From assembly GCF_000987775.1 (NCBI RefSeq), contig NZ_LAHO01000017.1, positions 1 to 64,000 of the forward strand: a stretch of DNA of 64,000 nucleotides, given 5' to 3'. The translations under genes were made by a program, and so were the position numbers. The notes beneath the pieces were generated by a model that made no database searches, was not told the DNA's origin, and saw only the letters and a list, made by a program, of their open reading frames with translations. Positions within the stretch are counted from its first letter, which is position 1. Every line of letters begins with the position of its first letter. The DNA comes from Arsukibacterium ikkense (GTDB lineage Bacteria; Pseudomonadota; Gammaproteobacteria; Enterobacterales; Alteromonadaceae). This document shows positions 46,265-56,099 of this stretch, one piece after another.

Positions 46265-47305
46265 CTACCAACGGGCAAAATGATCTTCGGCCAGGCCCGG
46301 CTGACCATTGCAGCTAAGTTGTAAACCGTCACTCAGCATTATCTGGCCATGCCAGCTACCACAGTACTGGCGAAAATTACTGGCCAGCACGCCCAGGTTC
46401 AGCCGCTCCTGCCGTCTGGCAGCCGGAATAAACTGCAACTGTACTGCGCCACAGGCACTGAACAGCTGCCAGGGCGTATCAACTTGCTGGCGGTTAAAGC
46501 TAAACTGCACCGGCGGCAGCAAATAGCGTTTACCGTTTAGCCAGCAGCAGTTTTCGGTAGCGCCGGTTTCATTAACGCCAGCCGCCAGATTAAAACCAAT
46601 AACATCATTGCCACTGTAACCACTTAAACTGGCCCAACGCCAGCTGGTTTCACGGCGCATATAGCCTGCCGAAAAATCGTAACCGCCCAGCGCGCCGTCT
46701 AATGCCACCGGCTGCTGCCCAACCGTTAGCTCACCCGTTACCTGCAGCGCATTATGCTTTTGGGTATAAGTCCAGCCGTTATAGCCCGTTGGTAAGCACA
46801 GCGCCAATGGCTCGGCGGGCAAGCCTGCACTCAACAACAAGTTGGCGTTAAGTTCAGTGCTTTGCAGTGACAACTGCCAATGGTAGCCCATTGGCTCAAT
46901 GCTAATCCGGCTTTTAGCGCCGGCTATTTGGGCTAAACCGGCTACGGGTGACGGGCTCATTTTGCTGCGGCGCCCAAGGGGTTGCAGCAGTTTAAACTCG
47001 GTTAAACTGGCTGAGCTACGCTGATAAAAATAAGCAAAACCTGAACTCAGATAGCGAATATCGGCAATCGCCGCGGCAAGTATCCAATCAGCATGGCAGA
47101 CACTGACAAATTGAAACTGCTTATAATGAGCCCAACGCACCCAACGCGACGCCAGCTTATCCATCGGCGTACGATAGATAAAATCAGCCAGCCCCAGTTC
47201 GGTAACCGGCTGGTTGAAAATGCCATATTGCGGTTGACCAGCCGCCTGGATCAACCTGAAGGGATCAGGTTGCAGACCAGGTTCGGATTCAAGAAAAGCG
47301 GCCAT
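46265..47305 (-). CDS. DUF2804 family protein
   Basis: A 346-residue soluble protein with the DUF2804 pattern: an early QPQYGIFNQPVTELGLADF segment, KQFQFVSVCHADWILAAAIADIRYLSSGFAYFY, and the conserved DYSAGYMRRETSWRWAS-like segment (here GGYDFSAGYMRRETSWRW). The family is related to tocopherol-cyclase-like/lipocalin-type beta proteins; the reaction is unknown. Ten bases separate its end from rlmF. Confidence 0.88.
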   Translation of the reverse strand: MAAFLESEPGLQPDPFRLIQAAGQPQYGIFNQPVTELGLADFIYRTPMDKLASRWVRWAHYKQFQFVSVCHADWILAAAIADIRYLSSGFAYFYQRSSASLTEFKLLQPLGRRSKMSPSPVAGLAQIAGAKSRISIEPMGYHWQLSLQSTELNANLLLSAGLPAEPLALCLPTGYNGWTYTQKHNALQVTGELTVGQQPVALDGALGGYDFSAGYMRRETSWRWASLSGYSGNDVIGFNLAAGVNETGATENCCWLNGKRYLLPPVQFSFNRQQVDTPWQLFSACGAVQLQFIPAARRQERLNLGVLASNFRQYCGSWHGQIMLSDGLQLSCNGQPGLAEDHFARW

Positions 47306-47573
47306 AACGATTCCAAAGTATATTTACGCCGTATAATCTAAGCTTAAAGCTAATCCTCAGCAGCAGTTTTTTGTAACAAAACATGTAATATCACGCTTTA
47401 TCTCTCTTTATTAAGCAGTTAGCCCTAACTGCCCAACCAAACTATTCGTTGCCGTTTTACGGTGTTTTTGCTAACTTCTCAGCCTTAATTAATTACATTT
47501 ACCCCGATGATTTGTTAACAATTTAACAAGCGCCGTGGTCCTTCATTTTCATTTAATGGTGGTAAGGATAACC

Positions 47574-49199
47574 ATGTTTAAACGCAGCTTGCTGGTTTCA
47601 TCTGTTCTTTTACTCACAGCCTGTGGCGGTGGTGGTTCTGGCAATATCGGTGGCACGGGCGGCGGTACAGCTGTAACCGCCCCAGACTGGACCGCTGGCG
47701 TGTTTCCGGCAGAAAGTAATTTTAAAAATTACTGTGCCACGCCGCGCACCGGCGCCGATCCTTACAATAATAACCGGCCCTTTCCTGATCGGGCAGGCAC
47801 CAGCATGCATGAGAAGATGTGGCTGCGCTCCTGGAGCAATAATACCTACTTATGGTATCGCGAGCTGCCTGATAATAATCCGGCTAATTTCAGCTCGGTA
47901 TTAGCCTTTTTCAATCAGCTGAAAACAGATGAGCTGACTGACTCCGGCGCCGAAAAAGATAACTTCCATTTTGCCCAGAATACAGCCAGCTATCGGCAGC
48001 AAACCCAGTCTGGCGTGAGTTCGGGTTATGGCATTAGTTGGTCATTTGGCCGCACCACGCCGCCTCGCTCCCTGTTAGTTGCCTATACCGAACCAGACTC
48101 ACCGGCGGCCAATGCCAATATACTGCGCGGCGCCGACTTACTGGAAGTAGATGGCGTCGACTTTGTTAACGACAACACTAATGCCGGCGTGAATAAAATA
48201 AACGCCGCGCTGTTCCCGGCAACAGCTGGCCAGCAACATGAATTTGTATTTTTAACGCACGCTGGCGAAACCCTGACGGTTACCCTGACCTCGGCTGATG
48301 TTGCCAGCAGCCCGGTGCAAAATGTAAAAGTGCTGGAAACCAATGCTGGCAAAGTGGGCTACTTGCAGTTTAACAGCCATATTGCCCTGGCCCAGCCACA
48401 ACTGATTAGCGCCGTTAACAGCTTTGCTGAGGCTAATGTTACCGATGTGGTGCTCGACTTACGCTACAATGGCGGTGGCTTACTGGCACTGGCCTCGCAA
48501 TTTGCTTATATGGTTAGCGGTGATGCGATTATTCAGGACCGTATTTTTGAGAAAACCATTTTTAATGATAAACACCCTAACCGTGACCCGGTAACCGGCC
48601 GCCCGCTGCTCCCGATGCCGTTTTACAGCTTTGAAATAGACTACGAAGCCCAGGAGTTAACTAGCAACCCCTTGCCAGAGCTCAACCTGAACCGGATTTT
48701 CGTATTATCGACCGGCGATACCTGTTCGGCCAGTGAGGCCTTTATTAATGGCTTACGCGGTATAGATGTAGAAGTGATTCTGATTGGCGATAAAACCTGT
48801 GGTAAGCCCTATGGCTTTTACCCCACCGATAACTGCGGCACCACCTACTTTACCATTCAGTTTAGCGGTGCCAATGCCAAAGACTTTGGTGAATATGCTG
48901 ATGGCTTTTACCCCACCCCGGCACCGACTTTTGCAGCCGATGTGCAAGGTTGTAATGTGGCAGACGATTTCTCTGCCCAGTTAGGCGATCCGCAGGAGAG
49001 GATGCTGGCCACAGCACTGCACTATGCTGCCAACAACAGCTGCCCGCTGGGTGTAACCGGCCAGCGCTTTAGCCAGCAGCAACGCCCTGATGATGGCAAT
49101 GGCCTGAGCATTCAGCGCCATGATCCAAGAATGCGCGCCTTTCTGCTGGAAAATAAGCTTAATCAGCCACTAAAACTCCATGCGGACCAGCAACCATGA
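47574..49199 (+). CDS. S41 peptidase lipoprotein with PDZ domain
   Basis: A 541-residue lipoprotein (lipobox LLTAC then a GGGGSG linker). A PDZ-like domain (about 165-265, ILRGADLLEVDGVD) precedes the TSPc peptidase domain, with DLRYNGGGLLALASQ, the catalytic region STGDTCSASEAFINGLRG and IGDKTCGKPYG. Several paired cysteines fit an oxidised compartment. The ATG at 47574 has an AAGGA site; a frame from 47535 is discarded. Its stop overlaps the start of a small lipoprotein gene by 4 bases, suggesting a functional link. Confidence 0.88.
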   Translation: MFKRSLLVSSVLLLTACGGGGSGNIGGTGGGTAVTAPDWTAGVFPAESNFKNYCATPRTGADPYNNNRPFPDRAGTSMHEKMWLRSWSNNTYLWYRELPDNNPANFSSVLAFFNQLKTDELTDSGAEKDNFHFAQNTASYRQQTQSGVSSGYGISWSFGRTTPPRSLLVAYTEPDSPAANANILRGADLLEVDGVDFVNDNTNAGVNKINAALFPATAGQQHEFVFLTHAGETLTVTLTSADVASSPVQNVKVLETNAGKVGYLQFNSHIALAQPQLISAVNSFAEANVTDVVLDLRYNGGGLLALASQFAYMVSGDAIIQDRIFEKTIFNDKHPNRDPVTGRPLLPMPFYSFEIDYEAQELTSNPLPELNLNRIFVLSTGDTCSASEAFINGLRGIDVEVILIGDKTCGKPYGFYPTDNCGTTYFTIQFSGANAKDFGEYADGFYPTPAPTFAADVQGCNVADDFSAQLGDPQERMLATALHYAANNSCPLGVTGQRFSQQQRPDDGNGLSIQRHDPRMRAFLLENKLNQPLKLHADQQP

Positions 49200-49588
49200 G
49201 CCGGCCATTCACCCTGGCAGCCAGTCTGTTGGCTGGCGTCCTCTTAGTTACAGGTTGCCAGATGACTCAGGTTGAACCACAGCCGGCCAGGCTGACCAAT
49301 ATGAGCCCGGCGGTAAAAGCAGAGTTACAGCAAGCCATTGTCGAGCTGATTGGTGGCGAGCCGGTAAAACTGGCTGACAACGCTTTTGTTGCCAGCCACC
49401 AGCTGTTTATTGAGCAGGCGATATTGCGCGACCCGCAAGGCCGCCCTATTATGGGGCGTCACCAGCAGCCAGCTATTTTACTGGAGTTGCAGCAGGACGA
49501 TAAACAGTGCCTGCTAAGCCATCCGGCCAGCGGCCGCAGCGTGCTACTGAGCCTTAGCAGCTGTCAGCAGGCAGCCGCTGAGCAGTAA
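49196..49588 (+). CDS. Small lipoprotein coupled to the S41 peptidase
   Basis: A 130-residue lipoprotein with lipobox VTGC. The mature part contains two Cys and shows no known domain (with AVKAELQQAIVELIGGEPVKL and HQLFIEQAILRDPQGRPIMGR). The 4-base ATGA overlap with the peptidase gene indicates coupled translation; it may be a partner, substrate or inhibitor of that peptidase. Confidence 0.75.
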   Translation: MSRPFTLAASLLAGVLLVTGCQMTQVEPQPARLTNMSPAVKAELQQAIVELIGGEPVKLADNAFVASHQLFIEQAILRDPQGRPIMGRHQQPAILLELQQDDKQCLLSHPASGRSVLLSLSSCQQAAAEQ

Positions 49589-49622
49589 TTTAACCCCCAT
49601 TGTTGTTTGCCAGGCTTAGCCT

Positions 49623-50240
49623 TTAGCGCCTGGCAGCAGCAGAGGCAAAAAACATCAGATAAACCAGCCTGGAGTCGGCCATAGTGCTACCAAAGGATTC
49701 TCCGGCAGTATGCCAAAGCCATGGTCGAAGTAAAATCAGCCGGTTGAAGCGCATTGGAATGCGTAATGTCATCTCCCACTTAGAATCGTCACTGGAATCC
49801 GTCTCCAGTAAGTCGGCAATCCATTGCTTGGCTGACGGCGCACCAAATCTTTGCATCGCTTCCTGATCGTTATAAGGAACACGCTCGGTATTAGTGGCTT
49901 TATGGCGAAAGAACTCTGTACCACCTTTGCAATCTTCTGGCCGCGACAGGTACAAAATACCTGACCAGTGTGAGCTATCCACATGCACTTTTGCCGTACC
50001 AACATCATTGGCTGAAGCAATCCGGCATTTGCCATGAGCCTGATTATGCGCCATTGGCATCAGCGGTTCGCCCACCAACCTTGAGACTTGCTCGTTCAGC
50101 CCTTCAAGATTGATACGCTGCGCGGAGTTTCTGCCAGGATAAGGCCCCTGAACATCAGGATAATTTAAAGCAAGGGCGGCATCGCGTAACTGATGCGGGT
50201 TATCGAGAAAGTCGTCAACCACAATAAATGATGTCGGCAC
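49623..50240 (-). CDS. DUF6445-like (2-oxoglutarate/iron oxygenase-type) protein
   Basis: A 205-residue soluble protein. VVDDFLDNPHQLRDAAL, the HxD pair in KVHVDSSHWSGILYLS and a later His in LRPWLWHTAGESFG suggest the 2-His-1-carboxylate iron site of 2OG-dependent oxygenases, as described for DUF6445-like proteins in bacteria with tryptophan halogenase-type gene sets. Substrate unknown. Moderate confidence for the name, higher for the fold. Confidence 0.7.
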   Translation of the reverse strand: MPTSFIVVDDFLDNPHQLRDAALALNYPDVQGPYPGRNSAQRINLEGLNEQVSRLVGEPLMPMAHNQAHGKCRIASANDVGTAKVHVDSSHWSGILYLSRPEDCKGGTEFFRHKATNTERVPYNDQEAMQRFGAPSAKQWIADLLETDSSDDSKWEMTLRIPMRFNRLILLRPWLWHTAGESFGSTMADSRLVYLMFFASAAARR

Positions 50241-50318
50241 TATAAAATTCCTTTGTTGTCGGTTTTTTACAGCCAGTCTAGGCCGTTAGTTGTTTGTAAA
50301 TCAAGCCATTTAACCGGG

Positions 50319-50819
50319 CTAATGCACCTTGCCGGCTATTTGCTCGATATCGTGTTGCAGCTTTTTACGCAGGCCAAGGGCAAAACCTGCTTCGGCAACA
50401 ATAAATAACGGGCCAACAAACAAACCAACAATATCATCAACAAAAGCCGGTTTTTTCCCTTCATAATAATGGCCGATAAACTGTAGTACCCAGCCGACAA
50501 AAAACAGCGCCAATGAATAACCAAGCCAGAGCGCAAAAGGCTGCGCCGCCAGGTAGGTTGCCAGCGCAAAGCCGCTGCCACTCACCAGCAACATTACCAG
50601 GCCAAAGCGTAAGTCGAGCCGCAGGTAAAATAAGGCTGTAGCCACAAATAACAATAAGGCTGGGGTCAGCAAAACACCGGCTATACTGAACAACGGCAAC
50701 GACAGCAAGCTGAATATGGCTACCACGATTAAGGGTATGCCCACATAGTGGGTGTTGATATTGCGCTGGTCGCGATGATACAGCGCGTACTGGCTTAAAT
50801 GTTCAGTCAGGGTTTTCAT
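50319..50819 (-). CDS. Mpo1/DUF962 family membrane protein
   Basis: A 166-residue protein with four membrane segments. The N-terminal HLSQYALYHRDQRNINTHYVGIPLIV and later QFIGHYYEGKKPAFVDDIVGLFVGPLFIVAE are diagnostic of the Mpo1/DUF962 family, iron-dependent 2-hydroxy fatty acid dioxygenases in yeast; the conserved His residues are all present. Bacterial role unknown but probably lipid alpha-oxidation. Confidence 0.9.
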   Translation of the reverse strand: MKTLTEHLSQYALYHRDQRNINTHYVGIPLIVVAIFSLLSLPLFSIAGVLLTPALLLFVATALFYLRLDLRFGLVMLLVSGSGFALATYLAAQPFALWLGYSLALFFVGWVLQFIGHYYEGKKPAFVDDIVGLFVGPLFIVAEAGFALGLRKKLQHDIEQIAGKVH

Positions 50820-50882
50820 CGTTATTCGCTCCGGTTAAGGTATAAATACAGCTTAGCGAAATGATGGAACAAACTCTGTCAG

Positions 50883-51572
50883 CTAGCTGACATTGGCGCT
50901 GGCCAATTCTGCCAGTAATAATAACGCTTCCCTATCCAGAATTTCAATTTTGCCATAGGCGCTGCGCACAATATGTTGCTGCGCTAACGCTTGTAACTGC
51001 TGATTAATGGTTTGGCGCGACAACGACAGCAGTTGGCCCAGTTGCTCCTGCTGGATCGGAATAAGCCAGCGACCATCGGCCTGCTGATGCACCCGGCTGA
51101 GCATCAGTAAACGCCGGGCCAGCCGCACCTGGCTCGATTGCAGGCTGATATCTTCCAATGCCTGAAATACCTGCCGTACCTTGCCGGTAAGCAACTGGCC
51201 AAAACTGCGCCACCATAACGGCTGCTGCAACAGCTGCGTTAACGCTGCGCCGCTAAGATGCAATAAGGTACTGTCGACACTAGCCGTGGCATCATGGGTG
51301 CGGGGTTTATTGTCAAATAAAGCGATTTCGCCAAACCAGTCACCCGGTTCAATAATGGTTAACAGCGCTTGCTGGCCCTGCCGGTTAACCCCGGAAATTA
51401 ACACCGCCCCGTGTAGCAAGGCATAAATGCCATCAAAGGGGTCACCGCGGCTGAACAAGCGCTGCTCAGCCGCCAACTGGCAATAACTGGCCTGAGCCAG
51501 TAACTGCTGTTGCTGCGCCTCGTTAAGTGAATTAAACCAGATACTGTGCCGGGTTAACGCCTGGTGCGGCAT
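50883..51572 (-). CDS. Crp/Fnr-family transcriptional regulator
   Basis: A 229-residue protein: cyclic-nucleotide-binding beta-roll (about 15-120, with DGIYALLHGAVLISG and EPGDWFGEIALFD), a dimerisation helix, and a C-terminal HTH with LGQLLSLSRQTINQQLQAL. FNR-type iron-sulphur cysteines are missing, so it is not an oxygen-sensing FNR. Ligand unknown. Divergent from the amidohydrolase gene at 51745, which it could control. Confidence 0.9.
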   Translation of the reverse strand: MPHQALTRHSIWFNSLNEAQQQQLLAQASYCQLAAEQRLFSRGDPFDGIYALLHGAVLISGVNRQGQQALLTIIEPGDWFGEIALFDNKPRTHDATASVDSTLLHLSGAALTQLLQQPLWWRSFGQLLTGKVRQVFQALEDISLQSSQVRLARRLLMLSRVHQQADGRWLIPIQQEQLGQLLSLSRQTINQQLQALAQQHIVRSAYGKIEILDREALLLLAELASANVS

Positions 51573-51744
51573 AACTGATCCATAGTCCGTAATAGCAAGA
51601 TATAAACTGCAGGTTATTAACTTAGCACTTAAGCCGCAAGGGTTATCTTTGCCAATCCTCAGCCAAAAACAACTGAGGGTAAGCAGGAAGCCTGGTCGCA
51701 GTGGGCTATGCTTAAGCGGTCAATTTACCCTGGAGCGTTAACGG

Positions 51745-53070
51745 ATGCGTAAATGTGTTGTGTTACTAAGCGCTATGCTGCTTTGCAACTTTAGTGTACA
51801 AGCCTCGCCAAACCTTATTTATATTACCGATGTGCGGGTGTTTACCGGTAAAGAGCTTAACCTTACCCCGCCACTGACCGTAGAAATTGCCGGTAATACT
51901 ATTAAGCAGTTACACCGCGAGCCGGTAACGGCAACCCCTGGCGCTACTGTTATCAATGCTGCTGGCCATATCTTGATACCCGGTTTAATTGATGCCCACG
52001 CTCACCTGGCCTTTGCGGCCACCCCTCTACTGGCGGGGCTAACCGGCGATGTTGGTTTTGTGCATCATCTGGCAGGGCGTGAGGCCAGTGCCATGTTACA
52101 GCGTGGTTTTACCACGGTGCGCGATGTCGGTGGCCCGGTTTTCGGCCTGAAACAAGCGATAGACAGCGGTGTATTAAACGGCCCGCGTATTTTCCCATCG
52201 GGTGCACTTATTTCCCAAACCGGTGGCCATGGCGATTTTCGCTTACCGACCGGCATCCCGCATGACACGGGCCTGAGCCATTCCGAGCGTATCGGCGCCG
52301 CCGCTATTGCAGATGGTAAAGCCGCTGTACTGAAACGCAGCCGCGAGCAACTAATGCTCGGTGCCAGCCAGCTGAAACTGATGGCCGGCGGTGGTGTGTC
52401 ATCTTTCTATGACCCGTTGGACGTGGCGCAGTACACCGAAGAGGAAATGCAGGCAGCGGTGCAAGCTGCCGAAAACTGGGGTACCTACGTCACCGTACAT
52501 GCCTATACCCCAAGGGCCATGCAAATGGCCATTCGTGCCGGTGTGAAAAGCATAGAGCATGGCCAGCTGGCCGATGAAGCCACCGTGCGGTTAATGGCCA
52601 AAGAAGGGGTCTGGTGGAGCCTGCAGCCCTTTCTGGACGACGAATATGCCAACCCACAGCAGGGCGAAGCCCGCCAGAAACAGCTGCGAGTAAGCAATGG
52701 CACGGATCGCGCCTACAACCTGGCAAAAAAACACAAAGTGCAAATCGCCTGGGGCACCGACATGTTATTTTCGCCCGGCAAAACCGCCAATCAGAACGCC
52801 CAGCTGGTAAAAATGCAGCGCTGGTTTAGCCCGGCCGAAATACTGAAAATGGCCACCTATGACAATGGCCGCTTGCTGGCACTGTCTGGCGAAAGAGCGC
52901 CATATCAGGGCAAGCTAGGCGTAATAGAGCCCGGCGCTCTGGCCGATGTATTGCTGGTAAAAGGTAACCCGCTGGCCCAGCTTGAGCTGCTGGCCGACCC
53001 GGCCCAAAACCTGCTGCTGATTATTAAAGACGGCAAAATTTATAAAAACACCCTGGCCGATACCCCCTAG
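51745..53070 (+). CDS. Exported amidohydrolase
   Basis: A 441-residue member of the amidohydrolase superfamily with an N-terminal signal peptide (LCNFSVQAS). It has the metal-binding HAHL of the first strand (LIPGLIDAHAHLAFA), a likely carboxylated-lysine region, later His in YVTVHAYTP and SIEHGQLAD, and the conserved Asp in WGTDMLFSPG. Related enzymes are imidazolonepropionase-like or prolidase-like dipeptidases in the periplasm. Preceded by a divergent Crp/Fnr regulator. Confidence 0.88.
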   Translation: MRKCVVLLSAMLLCNFSVQASPNLIYITDVRVFTGKELNLTPPLTVEIAGNTIKQLHREPVTATPGATVINAAGHILIPGLIDAHAHLAFAATPLLAGLTGDVGFVHHLAGREASAMLQRGFTTVRDVGGPVFGLKQAIDSGVLNGPRIFPSGALISQTGGHGDFRLPTGIPHDTGLSHSERIGAAAIADGKAAVLKRSREQLMLGASQLKLMAGGGVSSFYDPLDVAQYTEEEMQAAVQAAENWGTYVTVHAYTPRAMQMAIRAGVKSIEHGQLADEATVRLMAKEGVWWSLQPFLDDEYANPQQGEARQKQLRVSNGTDRAYNLAKKHKVQIAWGTDMLFSPGKTANQNAQLVKMQRWFSPAEILKMATYDNGRLLALSGERAPYQGKLGVIEPGALADVLLVKGNPLAQLELLADPAQNLLLIIKDGKIYKNTLADTP

Positions 53071-53089
53071 CCAGGGCATTTTCAGCGGC

Positions 53090-53830
53090 TTACTGACTAA
53101 CTACCAAACCATACCCCGTGGGTCGGTAGCCCAAATGCCATTCTCGCTCGCCGCTGATAAAGGGGTTATCGTGGCCCATATGCTGGCGGGTGCGTTGGTT
53201 TAGCTGCAGCTCTGCTGCGCTTACCGGGTCTTGCTTATGCCAGGCCATAAATAGTTGCTGCTGGGTGCGCGACAGGCTCAGGTTATATTTATCGGCCATA
53301 TAAAAATAGGTGCGGGCAATATCGCCCCGTATTGTTGGCGGCGGCTCGAACACCCGCTGTTTAAAATCAACCTTGACCGGACAGGCACCGTGCTGCGCGG
53401 GTGTGGCGGGCAGCATACCAAAACGGTAATTACTGCGATCACCATTCACTTCGCCAATGGCAGGCACCAGGTTATATAAATCGGCTTCCATTGCCTTAAA
53501 CTCGTTGTCAGTTTGCACGCAGTTTTTCCGGCCACCGTTTTGCCAGCACTGGCGCTGATGGCCAAAGTGATGGGCTGGCATTACATGCTCCCATTCTATG
53601 CGGTTAGCCCGCGGCCCGTTTTTACGTACCTGATAACCACAGCCTGCAAGGTCCGGAATGCCTTTATTACCCTGCCATCTAATAGCACAGTCACAATAAA
53701 AACTGCTGGCTTCTGGCGCATGAATACGCTGCGCCAGCCGTTTGGCCTGATCAAAATTAGCCGGCGCTGCCTGCGCAAAGGCCGCTAACAGCAGCAGTAA
53801 ACTGCCGCCAAGCAAGGAGATAAATTTCAT
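53090..53830 (-). CDS. endA: Endonuclease I (EndA/Dns-type)
   Basis: A 246-residue exported nuclease with a signal peptide (AFAQAAPA). The catalytic signature NRIEWEHVMPAHHFG, paired Cys and the later NYRFG and YFYMADKYNLSLSR segments match the periplasmic/secreted endonuclease I family, which degrades dsDNA non-specifically. Convergent with the amidohydrolase gene, 19 bases apart. Confidence 0.95.
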   Translation of the reverse strand: MKFISLLGGSLLLLLAAFAQAAPANFDQAKRLAQRIHAPEASSFYCDCAIRWQGNKGIPDLAGCGYQVRKNGPRANRIEWEHVMPAHHFGHQRQCWQNGGRKNCVQTDNEFKAMEADLYNLVPAIGEVNGDRSNYRFGMLPATPAQHGACPVKVDFKQRVFEPPPTIRGDIARTYFYMADKYNLSLSRTQQQLFMAWHKQDPVSAAELQLNQRTRQHMGHDNPFISGEREWHLGYRPTGYGLVVSQ

Positions 53831-54123
53831 TCACTACCACTTACTTCAGTGAAAACTGCGAGGTACCAAGTATAACCCGAACCGCGTTGGCTGAAAATGC
53901 TGCCCGCTATGGCGCTTAACCCGCGGCCAGCGCCCTGCCCGTTCCCGATATTGATAAGCTGTAAACTTATTGTCATTTTGGCGTGAAGTGACAATATTTC
54001 GCCGGGCCAGCTGGGTATGCTGAAGTGGTGTTAAAGGGGTCTGGTTGTCACTAACACTTCGCTGGCTATGCTGGCGGCTCATGCACGGATGTCTTGCAAA
54101 ACAATAAATTACAGGACGACAAC
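53831..54123. other. Intergenic region between endA and the amylase gene
   Basis: About 290 bases. A minus-strand frame of 78 codons (53846-54082) exists but is Arg/Gln/Ser-rich with no family or hydrophobic pattern, so it is not called as a gene. Promoters for both divergent neighbours must lie here; no operator was recognised. Confidence 0.5.
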
Positions 54124-55533
54124 ATGCGAGCTTTTATTTTATCCTGGCGCAGTATGCTACTGGCCATAATACTGTGTATCACGCCACAGGCGCTGGCCGA
54201 CGTTATTTTACATGCTTTTGACTGGCATTATAACGAGGTCGCCAACCGGGCTGAAGAAATTAAAAACCTGGGCTACAAAGCAGTACTGGTTGCCCCACCG
54301 TTAAAATCGAACGCCGGCAACTGTGCCTGGTGGCAACGCTATCAGCCGCAGGATATTCGGGTGATTGACCACTGCAAAGGCAATAAGCAATCGTTTCAGG
54401 CGATGATTAACGCCCTGAACGACAGCAATCCCGCGCGCCGGGTCGCGGTGTATGCCGATATCGTGCTCAATCATATGGCCAATGAGCGCAACGGCGCCAC
54501 TGACTTTCCCGGCCAGGCTGCGCTGAACACTTATGCCAGCAACTCAACATACTGGAATAATCAGCGGCTGTTTGGCAACTTAACTCAAGGTTTGTTCAGC
54601 CCCTGGGACTTTAACCCGGCCAATTGTATTCAAAACTATAACGATGTCTGGCAGGTACAAAACTGGCGGCTGTGTGGTGGCGACGGCGATCTGGGCTTAC
54701 CCGATCTCAACCCGAACAGCTGGGTGCTGCAACAGCAACGGGCTTACTTGCAAGCGCTGAAAAATATGGGCGTAAAAGGCTTTCGGGTCGATGCAGCCAA
54801 ACATATGACCATCTGGCATATTAACCAGATTTTCAGCACTGATATCAAAAACGGTATGTATGTGTTTGGCGAAATTATTACCAGTGGCGGCGCTGGCAAT
54901 AACGAATACAGTAGTTTTCTGGCGCCTTATTTACAGTATACCGACCACAAAGCGTATGACTTTCCGCTGTTTGAAAGCCTGCGCCGGGCTTTTAACCCCA
55001 GCGGCAGTATGAACGAGCTGGTGAACCCGCTGGCCTATGGACAGGCACTTGCCGGAAACAGAGCGGTGACCTTTACCATTACCCACGATATTCCTACCAA
55101 TGATGGTTTTCGCTACCTGATTATGAACCCAACCGACGAGTATCTGGCCTATGCCTTTGTGATGGGCCGGGATGGTGGCAAACCGCTGGTATTCAGTGAC
55201 AGCACCGGTACCGATAATAATCGCTGGGTTAATGCCTACCGGGCAACTTTTATGCAGCGGATGATTAATTTCCATAACCGGATGCAAGGCCAGGGCATGG
55301 AAGTGCTGGCGTCCAGTAACTGTGCCATTTTATTCCGCCGCGGCCAGGAAGGGGTGGTAGGCATTAATAAATGCGGCAGCCAGGTTACCTTTAACATTAA
55401 TACCAATGGCCGTTTTTACTGGTATCGAACCTACCGTGACGTACTAAGCGGCGGCGCTACTTTCAGTATTGGTGGCAGTAGCCATGGTTTTAGCATTCCG
55501 GCCCGTCAGGCCAGAATGTGGTATGCTGATTAA
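54124..55533 (+). CDS. Secreted alpha-amylase (GH13)
   Basis: A 469-residue exported glycoside hydrolase that cuts internal alpha-1,4 glucan bonds. After a signal peptide (PQALA-DV), the TIM barrel carries the GH13 motifs: YADIVLNHMA, nucleophile D223 in GFRVDAAKH, acid/base E250 in MYVFGEI, and H321-D322 in TITHDIPTND. The small C-terminal beta domain ends at 469. The ATG at 54124 has an AGGA site seven bases upstream; a TTG extension from 54094 is discarded. Confidence 0.95.
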   Translation: MRAFILSWRSMLLAIILCITPQALADVILHAFDWHYNEVANRAEEIKNLGYKAVLVAPPLKSNAGNCAWWQRYQPQDIRVIDHCKGNKQSFQAMINALNDSNPARRVAVYADIVLNHMANERNGATDFPGQAALNTYASNSTYWNNQRLFGNLTQGLFSPWDFNPANCIQNYNDVWQVQNWRLCGGDGDLGLPDLNPNSWVLQQQRAYLQALKNMGVKGFRVDAAKHMTIWHINQIFSTDIKNGMYVFGEIITSGGAGNNEYSSFLAPYLQYTDHKAYDFPLFESLRRAFNPSGSMNELVNPLAYGQALAGNRAVTFTITHDIPTNDGFRYLIMNPTDEYLAYAFVMGRDGGKPLVFSDSTGTDNNRWVNAYRATFMQRMINFHNRMQGQGMEVLASSNCAILFRRGQEGVVGINKCGSQVTFNINTNGRFYWYRTYRDVLSGGATFSIGGSSHGFSIPARQARMWYAD

Positions 55534-55605
55534 CATTAGGTGGTATTTGCTGGGCTTTTTTGACGCGTTATGGCAGGCTGACCAGATTAATTTCAGGAGC
55601 GGCCA

Positions 55606-56007
55606 ATGAATAAAGCTTTAGCCACGCTAATACGTACTACCTTATATACTGTAGCAACAGGTGCAGCGCTGCTAAGTCTCAGCGCCTGCACCGACCCCAC
55701 GCCAAGTGCCAGCCAGCAGCAACTTACCGCCAGCCTCACTGAGCCACAACGCCAACTCTTTGAGCAGGGTCAGCTAAAAGCATACAGCTGTACCGCTTGT
55801 CATGGCCGTAATGGTGTGTCCAGCCATCCTAATTATCCCAGCCTGGCCGGCCAAACCGCCAGCGAATTAGCCAGCGCGCTGAGGGCGTATCGGGATGGTG
55901 AGCGCAAAAATGCGCTGATGACCCCGCAAGCCAGGGGTTTAGCGGATGCCGATATTGATGCCCTGGCCTTTTATTATTCGCTGCAAACCCCAGCCGTTAC
56001 CAAATAA
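55606..56007 (+). CDS. Lipoprotein cytochrome c
   Basis: A 133-residue class I cytochrome c anchored as a lipoprotein (lipobox LSAC). The haem site is CTACH, with the sixth ligand Met in NALMTPQARGL, and the fold ends with DIDALAFYYSLQ. It probably carries electrons in the periplasm. Ends in a bidirectional terminator. Confidence 0.92.
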   Translation: MNKALATLIRTTLYTVATGAALLSLSACTDPTPSASQQQLTASLTEPQRQLFEQGQLKAYSCTACHGRNGVSSHPNYPSLAGQTASELASALRAYRDGERKNALMTPQARGLADADIDALAFYYSLQTPAVTK

Positions 56008-56047
56008 TAAGTTCACTGCGCAGATCGCTTCCGCTGCTCTACGTAAC

Positions 56048-56076
56048 AAAAAGGGCAGCTCAATGCTGCCCTTTTT
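56048..56076. terminator. Bidirectional rho-independent terminator
   Basis: AAAAAGGGCAGC, loop TCAAT, GCTGCCCTTTTT: a perfect 12-bp stem with A/T flanks, between the convergent cytochrome c gene and the gene ending at 56100. Confidence 0.95.
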
Positions 56077-56099
56077 AGTGTAGCCCTGGGGTAGTAAGC

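Noticed and set aside
53846..54082. 78-codon minus-strand reading frame upstream of endA
   Set aside because: Composition is Arg/Gln/Ser-rich with no hydrophobic core or family pattern, and it lies in the space needed for divergent promoters.
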